Shown: positions 53,170 to 61,296 of the stretch, piece after piece
Layout of the letters: every line of letters starts with the position of its first letter
Position numbering within the stretch: the first letter of the stretch is position 1
From: Bog-752 sp963799395
GTDB lineage: Bacteria; Actinomycetota; Thermoleophilia; UBA2241
Assembly: GCA_963799395.1 (NCBI GenBank)
Contig: CAWCWZ010000043.1
Span: 1-64,000 of the forward strand
Direction: 5' to 3'
DNA: 64,000 bases
Position numbers and translations under genes: made by a program
Notes under the pieces: model-generated
Seen by the model: only the letters and a program-made list of their open reading frames with translations
The model's database searches: none
Told to the model about the DNA's origin: nothing

Positions 53170-55515
53170 CTAGAGGTACTCGTCGATCGCGCGGGCCGCC
53201 GCCTTGCCGTCGCCCATCGCCAGAATGACGGTCGCTCCGCCGCGCACGATGTCGCCGCCGGCGAAGACCCCGGGCATGGACGTCGCGTGCGTCTCGTCGG
53301 TGACGATATTGCCCCACTTGTTGGTCTCGATGGCGGGGGTGGCGTTGGTCAGCAGCGGGTTGGCGATGGTGCCCAGAGCGACCACGGCCACGTCGCAGGG
53401 CAGCTCGAACTCGCTGCCCACGACCGGCACCGGCCGGCGGCGGCCGGAGTCGTCGGGGGCGCCCAGCTCCATGCGCTGCATGCGCACCGCCCGCACCCAG
53501 CCCTGCTCGTCCGACAGGATCGCAAGCGGAGCGATGAGGAACTGGAAGTCGATGCCCTCCTGCTCGGCGTGGACGATCTCCTCGATGCGGGCCGGCATCT
53601 CGGCGCGGGTGCGCCGGTAGGCGCAGATCGCCCGGTCGGCGCCCAGGCGGCGGGCGGTACGCACCGCGTCCATGGCGACGTTGCCGCCGCCGAACACGAC
53701 CACCGACTTGCCGCGGGCGATCGGCGTCACGCCCTCGTACTCTTTGTAGGCGCCCATGAGGTTGACACGGGTCAGGTACTCGTTGGCCGAGTAGACGCCC
53801 TTCAGGTTCTCGCCGGGGATGTTCAGGAACATCGGCAGCCCGGCGCCGTTGGCCACGAAGACGGCGTCGAAGTCGTTCATGAGCTCCTGCACCGTGAGGG
53901 TGCGTCCGACGATCACGTCGCACTCGACGGTGACACCGAGGCGCCGCAGGTTCTCGACCTCCTGGTCGACGATCCGCTTGGGCAGACGGAACTCGGGGAT
54001 GCCGTAGCGCAGCACGCCGCCGGTGTCGTGCAGGGCCTCGAAGACATGGACCGCGTGGCCCATGCGGGCGAGCTCGCCGGCTACTGTGAGGCCGCCCGGT
54101 CCGGCGCCCACGACGGCCACCGTCTTGCCGGTCGCCGTCACCTGGGGCGCCTCGAACTCCTTGTTCTCGGCCGCCCAGTCGGCGACGAAGCGCTCGAGCC
54201 AGCCTATGGCCACCGGCTCGCCCTTCTTGCCGCGCAGGCAGAGGCCTTCGCACTGCACCTCCTGGGGGCAGACGCGGCCGGTGGTCGCCGGCAGGGCGTT
54301 GTCGGTGAGCAGGACCGCGGCCGCCCCGGCGAAGTCGGAGGCGGCGATGCGCTCGAGAAACTCGGGGATGCGCACCTCGACCGGGCAGCCGGCCACGCAG
54401 GGCCGGTTCTTGCAGGCGATGCAGCGCTGCGCTTCGAGGACGGCGAGCTCAGGTGTGAGACCCAGGTTGACCTCGGTGAAGTTGTGGCTGCGCTGCTCGG
54501 CGTCCTGCTCGAGCATGGCCACGCGATCGATCTGCAGGCGCTCCTTCGTCGACAGGACCGGCGCGGCCAGAGCGGCCGGCGCCGGCGCGGCGACGGCCAC
54601 GGCCGGGCCGGCGGCGGGAGCGACCGCCGACGTGACCGACGCCGCGACCGCCGCAGCGGCCGCGACGGGCGCAGCGGCGACCTCACCGAGTTGGTCCACC
54701 AGACGGCAGCCGTGCTCGTCGAGCTCGTGGTAGGCGGACTGGCGACCGGCGAGCTCGTCGAAGTCGACCAGGAGGCCGTCGAACTCGGGGCCGTCGACGC
54801 AGGCGAACTTCGTCTCGCCGCCGACCGTCACGCGACAGCCGCCGCACATGCCGGTGCCGTCGACCATGAGCGGGTTCAGGGAGACGGTGGTCTTGACGCC
54901 ATAGGGGCGGGTGAGATTGACCACGGCCTTCATCATCGGCACGGGGCCGATGGCATAGACGGCCTGGGGGCGCTGGCCGTCGGGTGCGTCGAGGAGGCGC
55001 TTGAGCGGCTGCGTGACGAAACCAGTCTCGCCCAGCGAGCCATCCTCGGTCGTGCACAGCAGCTCGTTCGAGATGGCGCCGAGCTCGTCGCGCAGAACGA
55101 CGAACGGCGCACTGCGCCCGCCGATGATGGTGGTGAGATCGTTGCCGGCGCCGGCCAGGGCCTTGGCCAGCGGGTAGAGGACGGCCGTGCCGGCCCCGCC
55201 GCCGACACAGACGACCTTGCCGACCTTTTCGATGTGGGTGGGTTGACCGAGCGGCCCGGCGACGTCGCGCAGGGCGCCGCCCACGGGGACGGCCACGATG
55301 TCCTGGGTGCTGCGGCCGACCGCCTGGATGATCAGGGTGATGGTGCCCGCCGCGGGGTCGTCGTCGGCGATCGTGAGCGGGATGCGCTCGGCGCCCTCGG
55401 CGGCCCGGACGATGACGAACTGACCGGGCTTGCGGGAACGCGCCACGCGGGGGGCGCGCACCACCATGCGATGGAGCTGAGGGGCGATCTCCTCGTTGCT
55501 CAGGACTTCGAACAT
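53170..55515 (-). CDS. nfnAB: Fused NfnA-NfnB (single-chain ferredoxin:NADP+ oxidoreductase)
   Basis: 781 residues without frame breaks. N-terminal third is NfnA-like: KPGQFVIVRAAEGAERIPLT (FAD), VVCVGGGAGTAVLYPLAKAL (NAD) and GTGMCGGCRVTVGGETKFAC ([2Fe-2S]). An alanine/proline/valine-rich linker (about residues 285-325) joins an NfnB-like part: QRCIACKNRPCVAGCP and TGRVCPQEVQCEGLCLRGKK (two [4Fe-4S]), AVVGAGPGGLTVAGELARMG, NLMGAYKEYEGVTPIARGKS and VFAGGDIVRGGATVILAMG. The second Nfn, unfused, is encoded at 36.7-39.0 kb. GAGG precedes ATG 55515. Predicted to exchange electrons among NADH, NADPH and ferredoxin. Confidence 0.9.
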   Translation of the reverse strand: MFEVLSNEEIAPQLHRMVVRAPRVARSRKPGQFVIVRAAEGAERIPLTIADDDPAAGTITLIIQAVGRSTQDIVAVPVGGALRDVAGPLGQPTHIEKVGKVVCVGGGAGTAVLYPLAKALAGAGNDLTTIIGGRSAPFVVLRDELGAISNELLCTTEDGSLGETGFVTQPLKRLLDAPDGQRPQAVYAIGPVPMMKAVVNLTRPYGVKTTVSLNPLMVDGTGMCGGCRVTVGGETKFACVDGPEFDGLLVDFDELAGRQSAYHELDEHGCRLVDQLGEVAAAPVAAAAAVAASVTSAVAPAAGPAVAVAAPAPAALAAPVLSTKERLQIDRVAMLEQDAEQRSHNFTEVNLGLTPELAVLEAQRCIACKNRPCVAGCPVEVRIPEFLERIAASDFAGAAAVLLTDNALPATTGRVCPQEVQCEGLCLRGKKGEPVAIGWLERFVADWAAENKEFEAPQVTATGKTVAVVGAGPGGLTVAGELARMGHAVHVFEALHDTGGVLRYGIPEFRLPKRIVDQEVENLRRLGVTVECDVIVGRTLTVQELMNDFDAVFVANGAGLPMFLNIPGENLKGVYSANEYLTRVNLMGAYKEYEGVTPIARGKSVVVFGGGNVAMDAVRTARRLGADRAICAYRRTRAEMPARIEEIVHAEQEGIDFQFLIAPLAILSDEQGWVRAVRMQRMELGAPDDSGRRRPVPVVGSEFELPCDVAVVALGTIANPLLTNATPAIETNKWGNIVTDETHATSMPGVFAGGDIVRGGATVILAMGDGKAAARAIDEYL

Positions 55516-55836
55516 GCAGACCTCGGGGTTCGATGACCGTGCCGTGGCGGTCGGCCCGCCACCCGCCGACGGGTGGCCGCGCACGGCACGCGCCGAACCA
55601 CCGTGCGTCCCTCTCCACCACACGTGCAATGTTACCGTCGTTTCGCGGCGAGCGCGACCCCTTTGTCGGCGGCCGGCGACCGCGCGTGTCGCGGGTTCCT
55701 GCTGGCCCCACTCCCGCCGCGCTGTCCCGACGAACAGCGACCCTGCCGAAAGCGAAGAACTCCCTGCACCCAAAGATGGTGCACGGGAGCCGTGCGAACC
55801 CTACCGGCGGAGTCTCCAACAGTGTACGATCGTCGC
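55516..55836. promoter_or_regulatory. 321-base gap upstream of the fused Nfn gene
   Basis: No gene supported. On the minus strand TAACAT (55634-55629) may be the -10 for the fused Nfn; on the plus strand TACGAT near 55825 may serve the zinc-ribbon gene. No repeat or hairpin of note. Confidence 0.3.
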
Positions 55837-56067
55837 ATGACCGAGTCAGGCGAGGGGGATGCCGTGCCAGTCTGCTGCCCGTACTGCGGGGTAGTCCTCG
55901 ACCCTCCGCCCGAAGATACGCAGAAGTGTCCCGCATGCTGCGGGACAGTGCACCTCGAGACGGTTGCCGGCACGAGTCACCGCTGCCTCATGACCGACGC
56001 CGACGTGCAAGAGAACGACAAGGCCTGGGAGCGGTGCGACCTCCGGGCCCACCGGCGTCTGGGCTAG
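55837..56067 (+). CDS. Small double zinc-ribbon protein
   Basis: 76 residues from ATG 55837. Two zinc-ribbon-like knuckles: CCPYCGVVLDPPPEDTQKCP (Cys-x2-Cys ... Cys) and CPACCGTVHLETVAGTSHRC. No other domain; the tail is charged (ADVQENDKAWERCDLRAHRR). It may be a transcription- or translation-associated metal-binding protein. The start has no ribosome site, and GTG forms upstream are possible. Confidence 0.5.
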   Translation: MTESGEGDAVPVCCPYCGVVLDPPPEDTQKCPACCGTVHLETVAGTSHRCLMTDADVQENDKAWERCDLRAHRRLG

Positions 56068-56141
56068 CCCGACCACCCGGGGCCCGCGGCTGAGGTCCCT
56101 CCAGGTGTAAAGGCCGCCGCCGACGGACCGATACACCTACC

Positions 56142-57215
56142 GTGGATGGGCAGACGTACAAACGACTCGTGCGGGCGGCGGCGGCCGCTTTGGCGGCCGC
56201 CGCCGCCCTTCTCATGGCGGCGCCGGTCGCGGCCCGCGCCACGGCGGCTCCCCTCACCATCGTCGCGATCCAGACCCCGACGACGCTCAAGGGGTTCGAG
56301 GCCGCGGCCCGCGGGCAGCGCCTGCAGATGGCCCGCCTCGAGGCCCAGATGAAGGTGATCCGCACGCAGTACGACGCGGCGGTGGCCGAGCTCAACGGCG
56401 TCGACCTGCGGCTCTCGCAGACGCGCCTGGAGCTCAGCGAGACTCAGGCGACGCTCGATCATGAGAGCGCCGTCATCGGCGCCCGCCTCGCCGCCATGTA
56501 CAAGATGGGCTCGTTCTCGTTCGTCGACGTGCTGGCCGCCTCGGCTACGCTCACCGACGTACAGACGCAGGTCACCTTCTTCAGATGCCTGACCGAGCAG
56601 GATCAGCGCGACAACGCCGGCCTCGCCCAGTTGAACGCCCAGGTGGTCGAGCTCGCCGACACCCTGGCGGCGCAGCGCACCAGCGCCCAGGCGGCGCAGG
56701 GCCGCGTCGACGCCCAGCGCCTCGTCATGTCCGACAAGATCGCCCAGCGGCGCGCCATCCTCGACAACCTCACGCGGCAGATCGAGCGCATCCTCGCCCG
56801 GAGATCGGCGAGCGGCGGCGGGGGCCTCGTCGCGCCGGTGCCCCTGTCGGGCCACTACACGCCGCTGACCTGGGCCAAGGCGCTCCTCCAGCAGCTCGGC
56901 ATGCCGCTCACGGCCCAGAACGTCGCCGCGATCACCGCCTGGGAGGTCGCCGAAGGTGGTCACTGGCACAACTCTGCCCATTACAACCCGCTCGACACCA
57001 CTATGCCCGAACCGGGCGCCACCGCCATGAACTCGGTCGGCGTGAAGGCTTACGTAAGCTGGGCCCAGGGCTTCACGGCCACCATTGCCACCCTGCGCAA
57101 CGGCTACTACGGAGGCATTCTCGCGGCCCTGCGCGCCGGCGACGACGCCATCGCCGTGGCCGACGCCGTGGCCGCCTCGCCCTGGGGTACCGGCAACTTC
57201 GCCAGCCTGCTGTAG
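56142..57215 (+). CDS. Secreted coiled-coil protein with lysozyme-like C-terminal domain
   Basis: 357 residues from GTG 56142. A signal peptide (LVRAAAAALAAAAALLMAAP) is followed by a long coiled coil (residues about 50-225; QRLQMARLEAQMKVIRTQYD, RLSQTRLELSETQATLDHES) similar to PcsB/CwlO cell-division amidase N-termini. The C-terminal 110 residues (WAKALLQQLGMPLTAQNVAA, AITAWEVAEGGHWHNSAHYN, FTATIATLRNGYYGGILAAL) look like the lysozyme-like/GH73-type fold of actinobacterial wall-active proteins, with Glu in WEVAEGG as the candidate acid. A role in peptidoglycan processing is inferred. Confidence 0.78.
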   Translation: MDGQTYKRLVRAAAAALAAAAALLMAAPVAARATAAPLTIVAIQTPTTLKGFEAAARGQRLQMARLEAQMKVIRTQYDAAVAELNGVDLRLSQTRLELSETQATLDHESAVIGARLAAMYKMGSFSFVDVLAASATLTDVQTQVTFFRCLTEQDQRDNAGLAQLNAQVVELADTLAAQRTSAQAAQGRVDAQRLVMSDKIAQRRAILDNLTRQIERILARRSASGGGGLVAPVPLSGHYTPLTWAKALLQQLGMPLTAQNVAAITAWEVAEGGHWHNSAHYNPLDTTMPEPGATAMNSVGVKAYVSWAQGFTATIATLRNGYYGGILAALRAGDDAIAVADAVAASPWGTGNFASLL

Positions 57216-57617
57216 GCGCGGCGTCGACCGGCGCCGGGGCCGAGACGACGCGGCGAAACGCCAGGCGCCCACACAGAGCGGCCGAGACGGAGCGGCCAAG
57301 ACGGAGCGGAAGCCGGCGTGGCTGCGAACTGGTGGTCGAGCCATTTCGCCCCCCGTGGTCGACGTCGCGCTTGCTGAGATGAAGACCGCCCTCGATGCCC
57401 TCTACGCCTCCGGCGGTCGCCCTTCGATCGCCCCCGAGTACCTGCTGCGCGCCCAGCGTGAGGCAGCAGGCCAAGAACCCAAACCCGCGCATATCAGGCC
57501 GACCGCGCGCCGCCACCGGGCCCGCCGCGCTCACCGGGGCGTCTCTGGCCCAATTCGAGATCCTTTCAGCTCGTCAGAGAGAACCAGGCACGACCACTTG
57601 ACAGGATCCACTCCATA
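57216..57617. other. 400-base gap with transposase scrap and no intact gene
   Basis: Apart from the short IS remnant at 57355-57456, there is nothing recognisable. Codon bias is poor, and the end before 57617 (TTGACAGGATCCACTCC region) becomes A/T-richer, matching the composition of the adjacent exporter pair. Confidence 0.4.
57355..57456 (+). mobile_element. IS5/IS1182-type transposase fragment
   Basis: The plus frame reads VVDVALAEMKTALDALYASG followed by GRPSIAPEYLLRAQ, the N-terminal motif of IS5/IS1182 family transposases (consensus ALYSxxGRPSIPPExLLRA). Only 34 residues are left; the DDE core, the other end and terminal repeats are absent. It neighbours the lower-GC exporter pair at 57.6-59.3 kb, suggesting that segment arrived by transposition. 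Confidence 0.6.
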
Positions 57618-58394
57618 TCAGGTGTTAACCACGATCGCTTTGCGTTTGTAGACTGCCACGGACAGAAGATACGAGACTACGAGAAGACCGAGGATCCAGG
57701 CTATGGCCGTCCAGACCTCAGGACCGGCCGTGCCATTGACCAGCAGTGAACGCATCGTCTCAACCACCGGAGTCATTGGTTGATGCTCAGCAAAGCCCCG
57801 CAGAAGCGGTGTCATGGAGTTCGTCGGCACGAATGAGGGACTGATGAAAATGAGCAGGAGCAGGACGTAGCTGAATGCACCGGCCCCTTCCGTCGTCTTT
57901 GCAAGCAGGCCGAAGAAGATGGCGAGCCACGTCGTTGAAAGCGTGAACAACAGCAGGAGTCCGGCAAAGAGCAACCATCCCGCTACGCCAGCGTGTGACC
58001 GGAAGCCGATCGCGAACGCTACCAAAAAGACCAGCAAAGATGAGAAGAGATTGGACAACGTGGACGATGCAACCTGCCCGCCCAGAATCGACGATGGCGC
58101 GACCGGCATCGTCCTGAAGCGATTGATGATGCCACTCTGCACGTCCATGTTGAGGCGTATCGCAGCGTACGAGATGCCGCTGATGACCGTCATGACGACG
58201 ATTCCCGGCACGATGAAGTTGATGTAGCCTACCGAGCCCGTCTGCCGCCCCATCGCTCCACCCCACACGTAGACAAACAGGAGCATGAGGGCGATCGGCA
58301 TCAGAAGCACGGTGATGACCGTGTCGGGACTGCGGGTGATGTGGTACAGACTGCGCTTGGCCAGCGTCCAGGTATCTGCGAGCGTGCGTGTCAT
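57618..58394 (-). CDS. ABC-2 type permease (DrrB-like), second pair
   Basis: 258 residues with six helices, from SPDTVITVLLMPIALMLLFV to AWILGLLVVSYLLSVAVYKR. The text IVPGIVVMTVISGISYAAIR and GIINRFRTMPVAPSSILGGQ is typical of DrrB-type daunorubicin exporter permeases. GC is lower than in the neighbouring pair. The start overlaps the ATPase stop (58391-58394), so they are translationally coupled. Confidence 0.9.
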   Translation of the reverse strand: MTRTLADTWTLAKRSLYHITRSPDTVITVLLMPIALMLLFVYVWGGAMGRQTGSVGYINFIVPGIVVMTVISGISYAAIRLNMDVQSGIINRFRTMPVAPSSILGGQVASSTLSNLFSSLLVFLVAFAIGFRSHAGVAGWLLFAGLLLLFTLSTTWLAIFFGLLAKTTEGAGAFSYVLLLLIFISPSFVPTNSMTPLLRGFAEHQPMTPVVETMRSLLVNGTAGPEVWTAIAWILGLLVVSYLLSVAVYKRKAIVVNT

Positions 58395-59323
58395 TCGTCC
58401 TCCCGGCTGCTGCCAGTTATCTTGATGAATACGTCGTCGAGCGAAGCCGCCTTCTGGGAGAACTCGGTCGGCTCGATTCGAGCATCCTCGAGCCCGACGA
58501 AGATGCTGGCTACGTGAGCTGCCGTGCCATCTGTGGTGATCGTCAGCGTTGCGCCCTCGCCTTCAGTATGGGCGTAGCTCTTGCCAAGCACCTTTGCAGC
58601 AGCATCACGGGTCTCTTCGTCATGGAAAGTCAGCTCGATCAGCCCACCCGGCACGAGCTTCTTCAGCTCACTGGCTGTTCCACTGGCGACGATTCTGCCT
58701 TGATGCAAGACGGCGATGTCGTCGGCCAATTCATCAGCCTCTTCGAGATACTGCGTTGTGAGGAATACCGTCGTCCCGCCTTCGGCTAGCCTGTGGATCG
58801 TCCGCCACATCTCATTGCGGGCTTCCGGGTCAAACCCGGTAGTAGGCTCGTCCAGGAAGATGACTGCAGGACTGCCGATCAAGCTCATGGCGATGTCGAG
58901 GCGGCGGCGCATCCCGCCGGAGAACGTCGACACAGCGCGATCGGCCGCTTCCTCCAACCCAAACCGCCGCAACAGGTCTGCAGCGGTGTTGGCGGAGTCG
59001 GCGACATGGCGCAAGTCGCCGATCAGCAGCAGGTTCTCACGACCCGTCAGCCGATTATCGACGGCAGCGATCTGCCCAGTCAGGCTGATCTCATTGCGCA
59101 CCTTGTCCGGTCGTGCAGCAATGTCGTAGCCGGCCACCGCGGCCGTGCCGCCATCGGCCTTTATGAGCGTCGTCAGGATGTTGATGGTCGTAGTCTTGCC
59201 GGCGCCGTTACTGCCCAGCAGGGCAAAGACCGTCCCCTTCTGAACGCTGAAACTGACGTCTTTCAGAACCGAGACTTTCTTGTACGACTTGCTGAGTGAC
59301 TTGACTTCAATCGCTGCTTCCAT
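58391..59323 (-). CDS. ABC transporter ATPase (DrrA-like), second pair
   Basis: 310 residues from ATG 59323. Walker A FALLGSNGAGKTTTINILTT, Q-loop SLTGQIAAVDNRLTGRENLL, signature VSTFSGGMRRRLDIAMSLIG and Walker B AVIFLDEPTTGFDPEARNEM, with the C-terminal extension of DrrA (LDDVFIKITGSS). The DNA around it is less GC-rich (near 60%) and uses codons such as ATT, AAA and GTA, rare in surrounding genes. It lies after the first DrrAB pair, separated by 14 bases from the upstream permease stop. Confidence 0.92.
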   Translation of the reverse strand: MEAAIEVKSLSKSYKKVSVLKDVSFSVQKGTVFALLGSNGAGKTTTINILTTLIKADGGTAAVAGYDIAARPDKVRNEISLTGQIAAVDNRLTGRENLLLIGDLRHVADSANTAADLLRRFGLEEAADRAVSTFSGGMRRRLDIAMSLIGSPAVIFLDEPTTGFDPEARNEMWRTIHRLAEGGTTVFLTTQYLEEADELADDIAVLHQGRIVASGTASELKKLVPGGLIELTFHDEETRDAAAKVLGKSYAHTEGEGATLTITTDGTAAHVASIFVGLEDARIEPTEFSQKAASLDDVFIKITGSSREDE

Positions 59324-59337
59324 GGTTAGTCTCCACC

Positions 59338-60111
59338 TCACACTGAGCGCTGATAGGAGCGGAACGCCCGGGTGGCGAGCCACGTGCAGACGACGGCGAA
59401 GACGAGCAGGTACAGTGTGTGATCGAGCACCGTGCTCGCCGTGGCGCTGGTCGTGAGCGCCGTACGACCCGCCTGGATGGCCCAGTTGGCCGGGTTGTAC
59501 ACCGCGATGTCCTGGATCCACTGCGGCGCCAGGTTCTGCTGCAGGAAGGCCGACGACAGGAAGATCAGCGGCAGCAGGATCATGTTGACCGCGGCGATCA
59601 CCGACTCCTCCTTGCGCAGCAGCAGGGCGACACCGTTCGACAGCGAGGCGAAGCCGATCGACAGCAGGGTCGAGACGACGATCAGCATGATGACGCCTCC
59701 CACGCCGCCGCCGAACCGCCCCCCGACGAGCAGCGCCAGGCCCACGATGATGAGCGTCTGGATGAGGATCGTGAGCACCTGCGGCGTGACGCGGCCGAGC
59801 ATGATCGCGCCGCGGCTGGTCGGCGCCACCAGGAAGCGGTCCATGACGCCGCGGTCGAGGTCGTCGATCACGCCCATGCCGCTCCAGCCGCCGGCGAACA
59901 TGGCGCTCATCACGACGATGCCGGGCGTGAGGAACGAGATGTACGAGGTGCTCGTGAAGCCGGGGATCTCCACCACCTTCTTGAACAACGCCCCGAACAG
60001 CAGCAGGTAGATGATCGGCTGGGCCAGGGACAGGGCCACGAACCAGGGCTGACGCAGGAAGTTGCGCACCTGACGGGCCGTCAGATGGATGGTGTGTCGC
60101 AGGGCTGTCAT
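59338..60111 (-). CDS. ABC-2 type permease (DrrB-like), first pair
   Basis: 257 residues, six helices; IVVMSAMFAGGWSGMGVIDD and MDRFLVAPTSRGAIMLGRVT mark the DrrB family. ATG 60111 overlaps the ATPase stop by four bases (ATGA). High GC like the rest of the window, unlike the next pair. Confidence 0.92.
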   Translation of the reverse strand: MTALRHTIHLTARQVRNFLRQPWFVALSLAQPIIYLLLFGALFKKVVEIPGFTSTSYISFLTPGIVVMSAMFAGGWSGMGVIDDLDRGVMDRFLVAPTSRGAIMLGRVTPQVLTILIQTLIIVGLALLVGGRFGGGVGGVIMLIVVSTLLSIGFASLSNGVALLLRKEESVIAAVNMILLPLIFLSSAFLQQNLAPQWIQDIAVYNPANWAIQAGRTALTTSATASTVLDHTLYLLVFAVVCTWLATRAFRSYQRSV

Positions 60112-61095
60112 CGGGTCACCTCCGCGGCCGTGTCGGCCTCTTCAAACCGCCGGCCGGTGTACTTGAGATAGACGTCGTCGAGCGAGGGGCGCGCGACCGT
60201 GACCGAGACGACCGGCAGCCCGCGCGCCTCGAGCGCCTGCAGCATGACCGGCACGGCGCGGGCGCCGTTGTCGGCCCGCGCGTGCAGCAGGCGACCGTGC
60301 TCGACCACGACGTCGCGCACGTCGCCGAGGTCGGCGAGCGCCGCCGCCACCCGTCCGTTGGTCTCGGCCGCGTCGAGCTCGATGTGCACGGCGTCGCCGT
60401 GCAGCTCGCTCTTGAGCTCGTCCGGTGTGCCTTCGGCGCGACGATCCTGCCCTGGTCGACGATCGCCACGCGGCGCGCCAGGCGGTCGGCCTCTTCGAGG
60501 TAGTGCGTCGTGAGGAGGATGGTGAGGCCCTCTTCGCCGGCGAGCCGCTCGATCTCGGTCCACATGTCGACGCGGGCCTCGGGGTCGAGGCCGGTCGTCG
60601 GCTCGTCGAGAAACAGGACCTCGGGACTGTGGACCAGACCCATCGCGACGTCGAGCTTGCGCTGCATGCCGCCCGAGTAGGTGCTGGTGACGCGACGCGC
60701 CGCGTCGGTCAGGCCGAACCGCTCGAGCATGGTGTCGACACGCAGCGACAGCTCGCGGCCCCCCATGTCGTACAGGCGGCCCTGAAGGAGCAGGTTCTCG
60801 CGCCCCGATAGCGTGCACGTCGACGCTCGACTTCTGGGCCACGCAGCCGATCGCCCGACGCACCTCGTCGGGCCGGCGCAGCACGTCGATGCCGGCCACC
60901 GTCGCCTGCACCGGAGTCGGGACGCGACAGGGTCGTCAGGATCTTCACCGTGGTCGACTTGCCGGCCCCGTTGGGTCCGACCAGGCCGAACACGCTGCCG
61001 GCGGCCACGTCGAAGCTCACGCCGTCGAGGGCGCGCACGCCCTTGGGGTAGGTCTTCACCAGGCCCTTCGCCTCGATTGCCGTATCTGCTGCCAT
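60108..61095 (-). CDS. ABC transporter ATPase (DrrA-like), first pair, three frame changes
   Basis: About 330 codons. IEAKGLVKTYPKGVRALDGV and FGLVGPNGAGKSTTVKILTT (Walker A) come first; after a shift near 60920, VAGIDVLRRPDEVRRAIGCV; after another near 60812, LSLRVDTMLERFGLTDAARR and VTSTYSGGMQRKLDVAMGLV (signature), EVLFLDEPTTGLDPEARVDM (Walker B) and TILLTTHYLEEADRLARRVA; after a third near 60445, EGTPDELKSELHGDAVHIEL to RPSLDDVYLKYTGRRFEEAD. Homology is unbroken, so indels are likely. Divergent from the MarR-type regulator, which probably controls both exporter pairs. Confidence 0.88.
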
Positions 61096-61171
61096 GCTGC
61101 TACCGCCTTGTCGAAGCTCTCGTGGCCAGCGGCCGCGGCGGCGCGACTCGGAGGCATCTCAGAACATACAC

Positions 61172-61222
61172 AGTTTAGTTCCGTGATATTTCGATTGTCA
61201 AACTGTCATCTTGTGCTATATT
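61172..61222. promoter_or_regulatory. Overlapping divergent promoters between the exporter operon and the MarR gene
   Basis: Plus: TTGTCA (61195-61200), 16 bases, TATATT (61217-61222). Minus: TTGACA (61201-61196), 18 bases, TAAACT (61177-61172). The two -35 hexamers overlap at 61196-61200, so one bound regulator would block both directions. The region is locally A/T-rich, as at the other MarR promoter (48401). Confidence 0.65.
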
Positions 61223-61296
61223 GTTCTTCAAGGACTCATCTCGCGACATGCGAGCACCGTGCCATCAGGCATGTTCTTCCCGTGCGAGGCGGTGAC

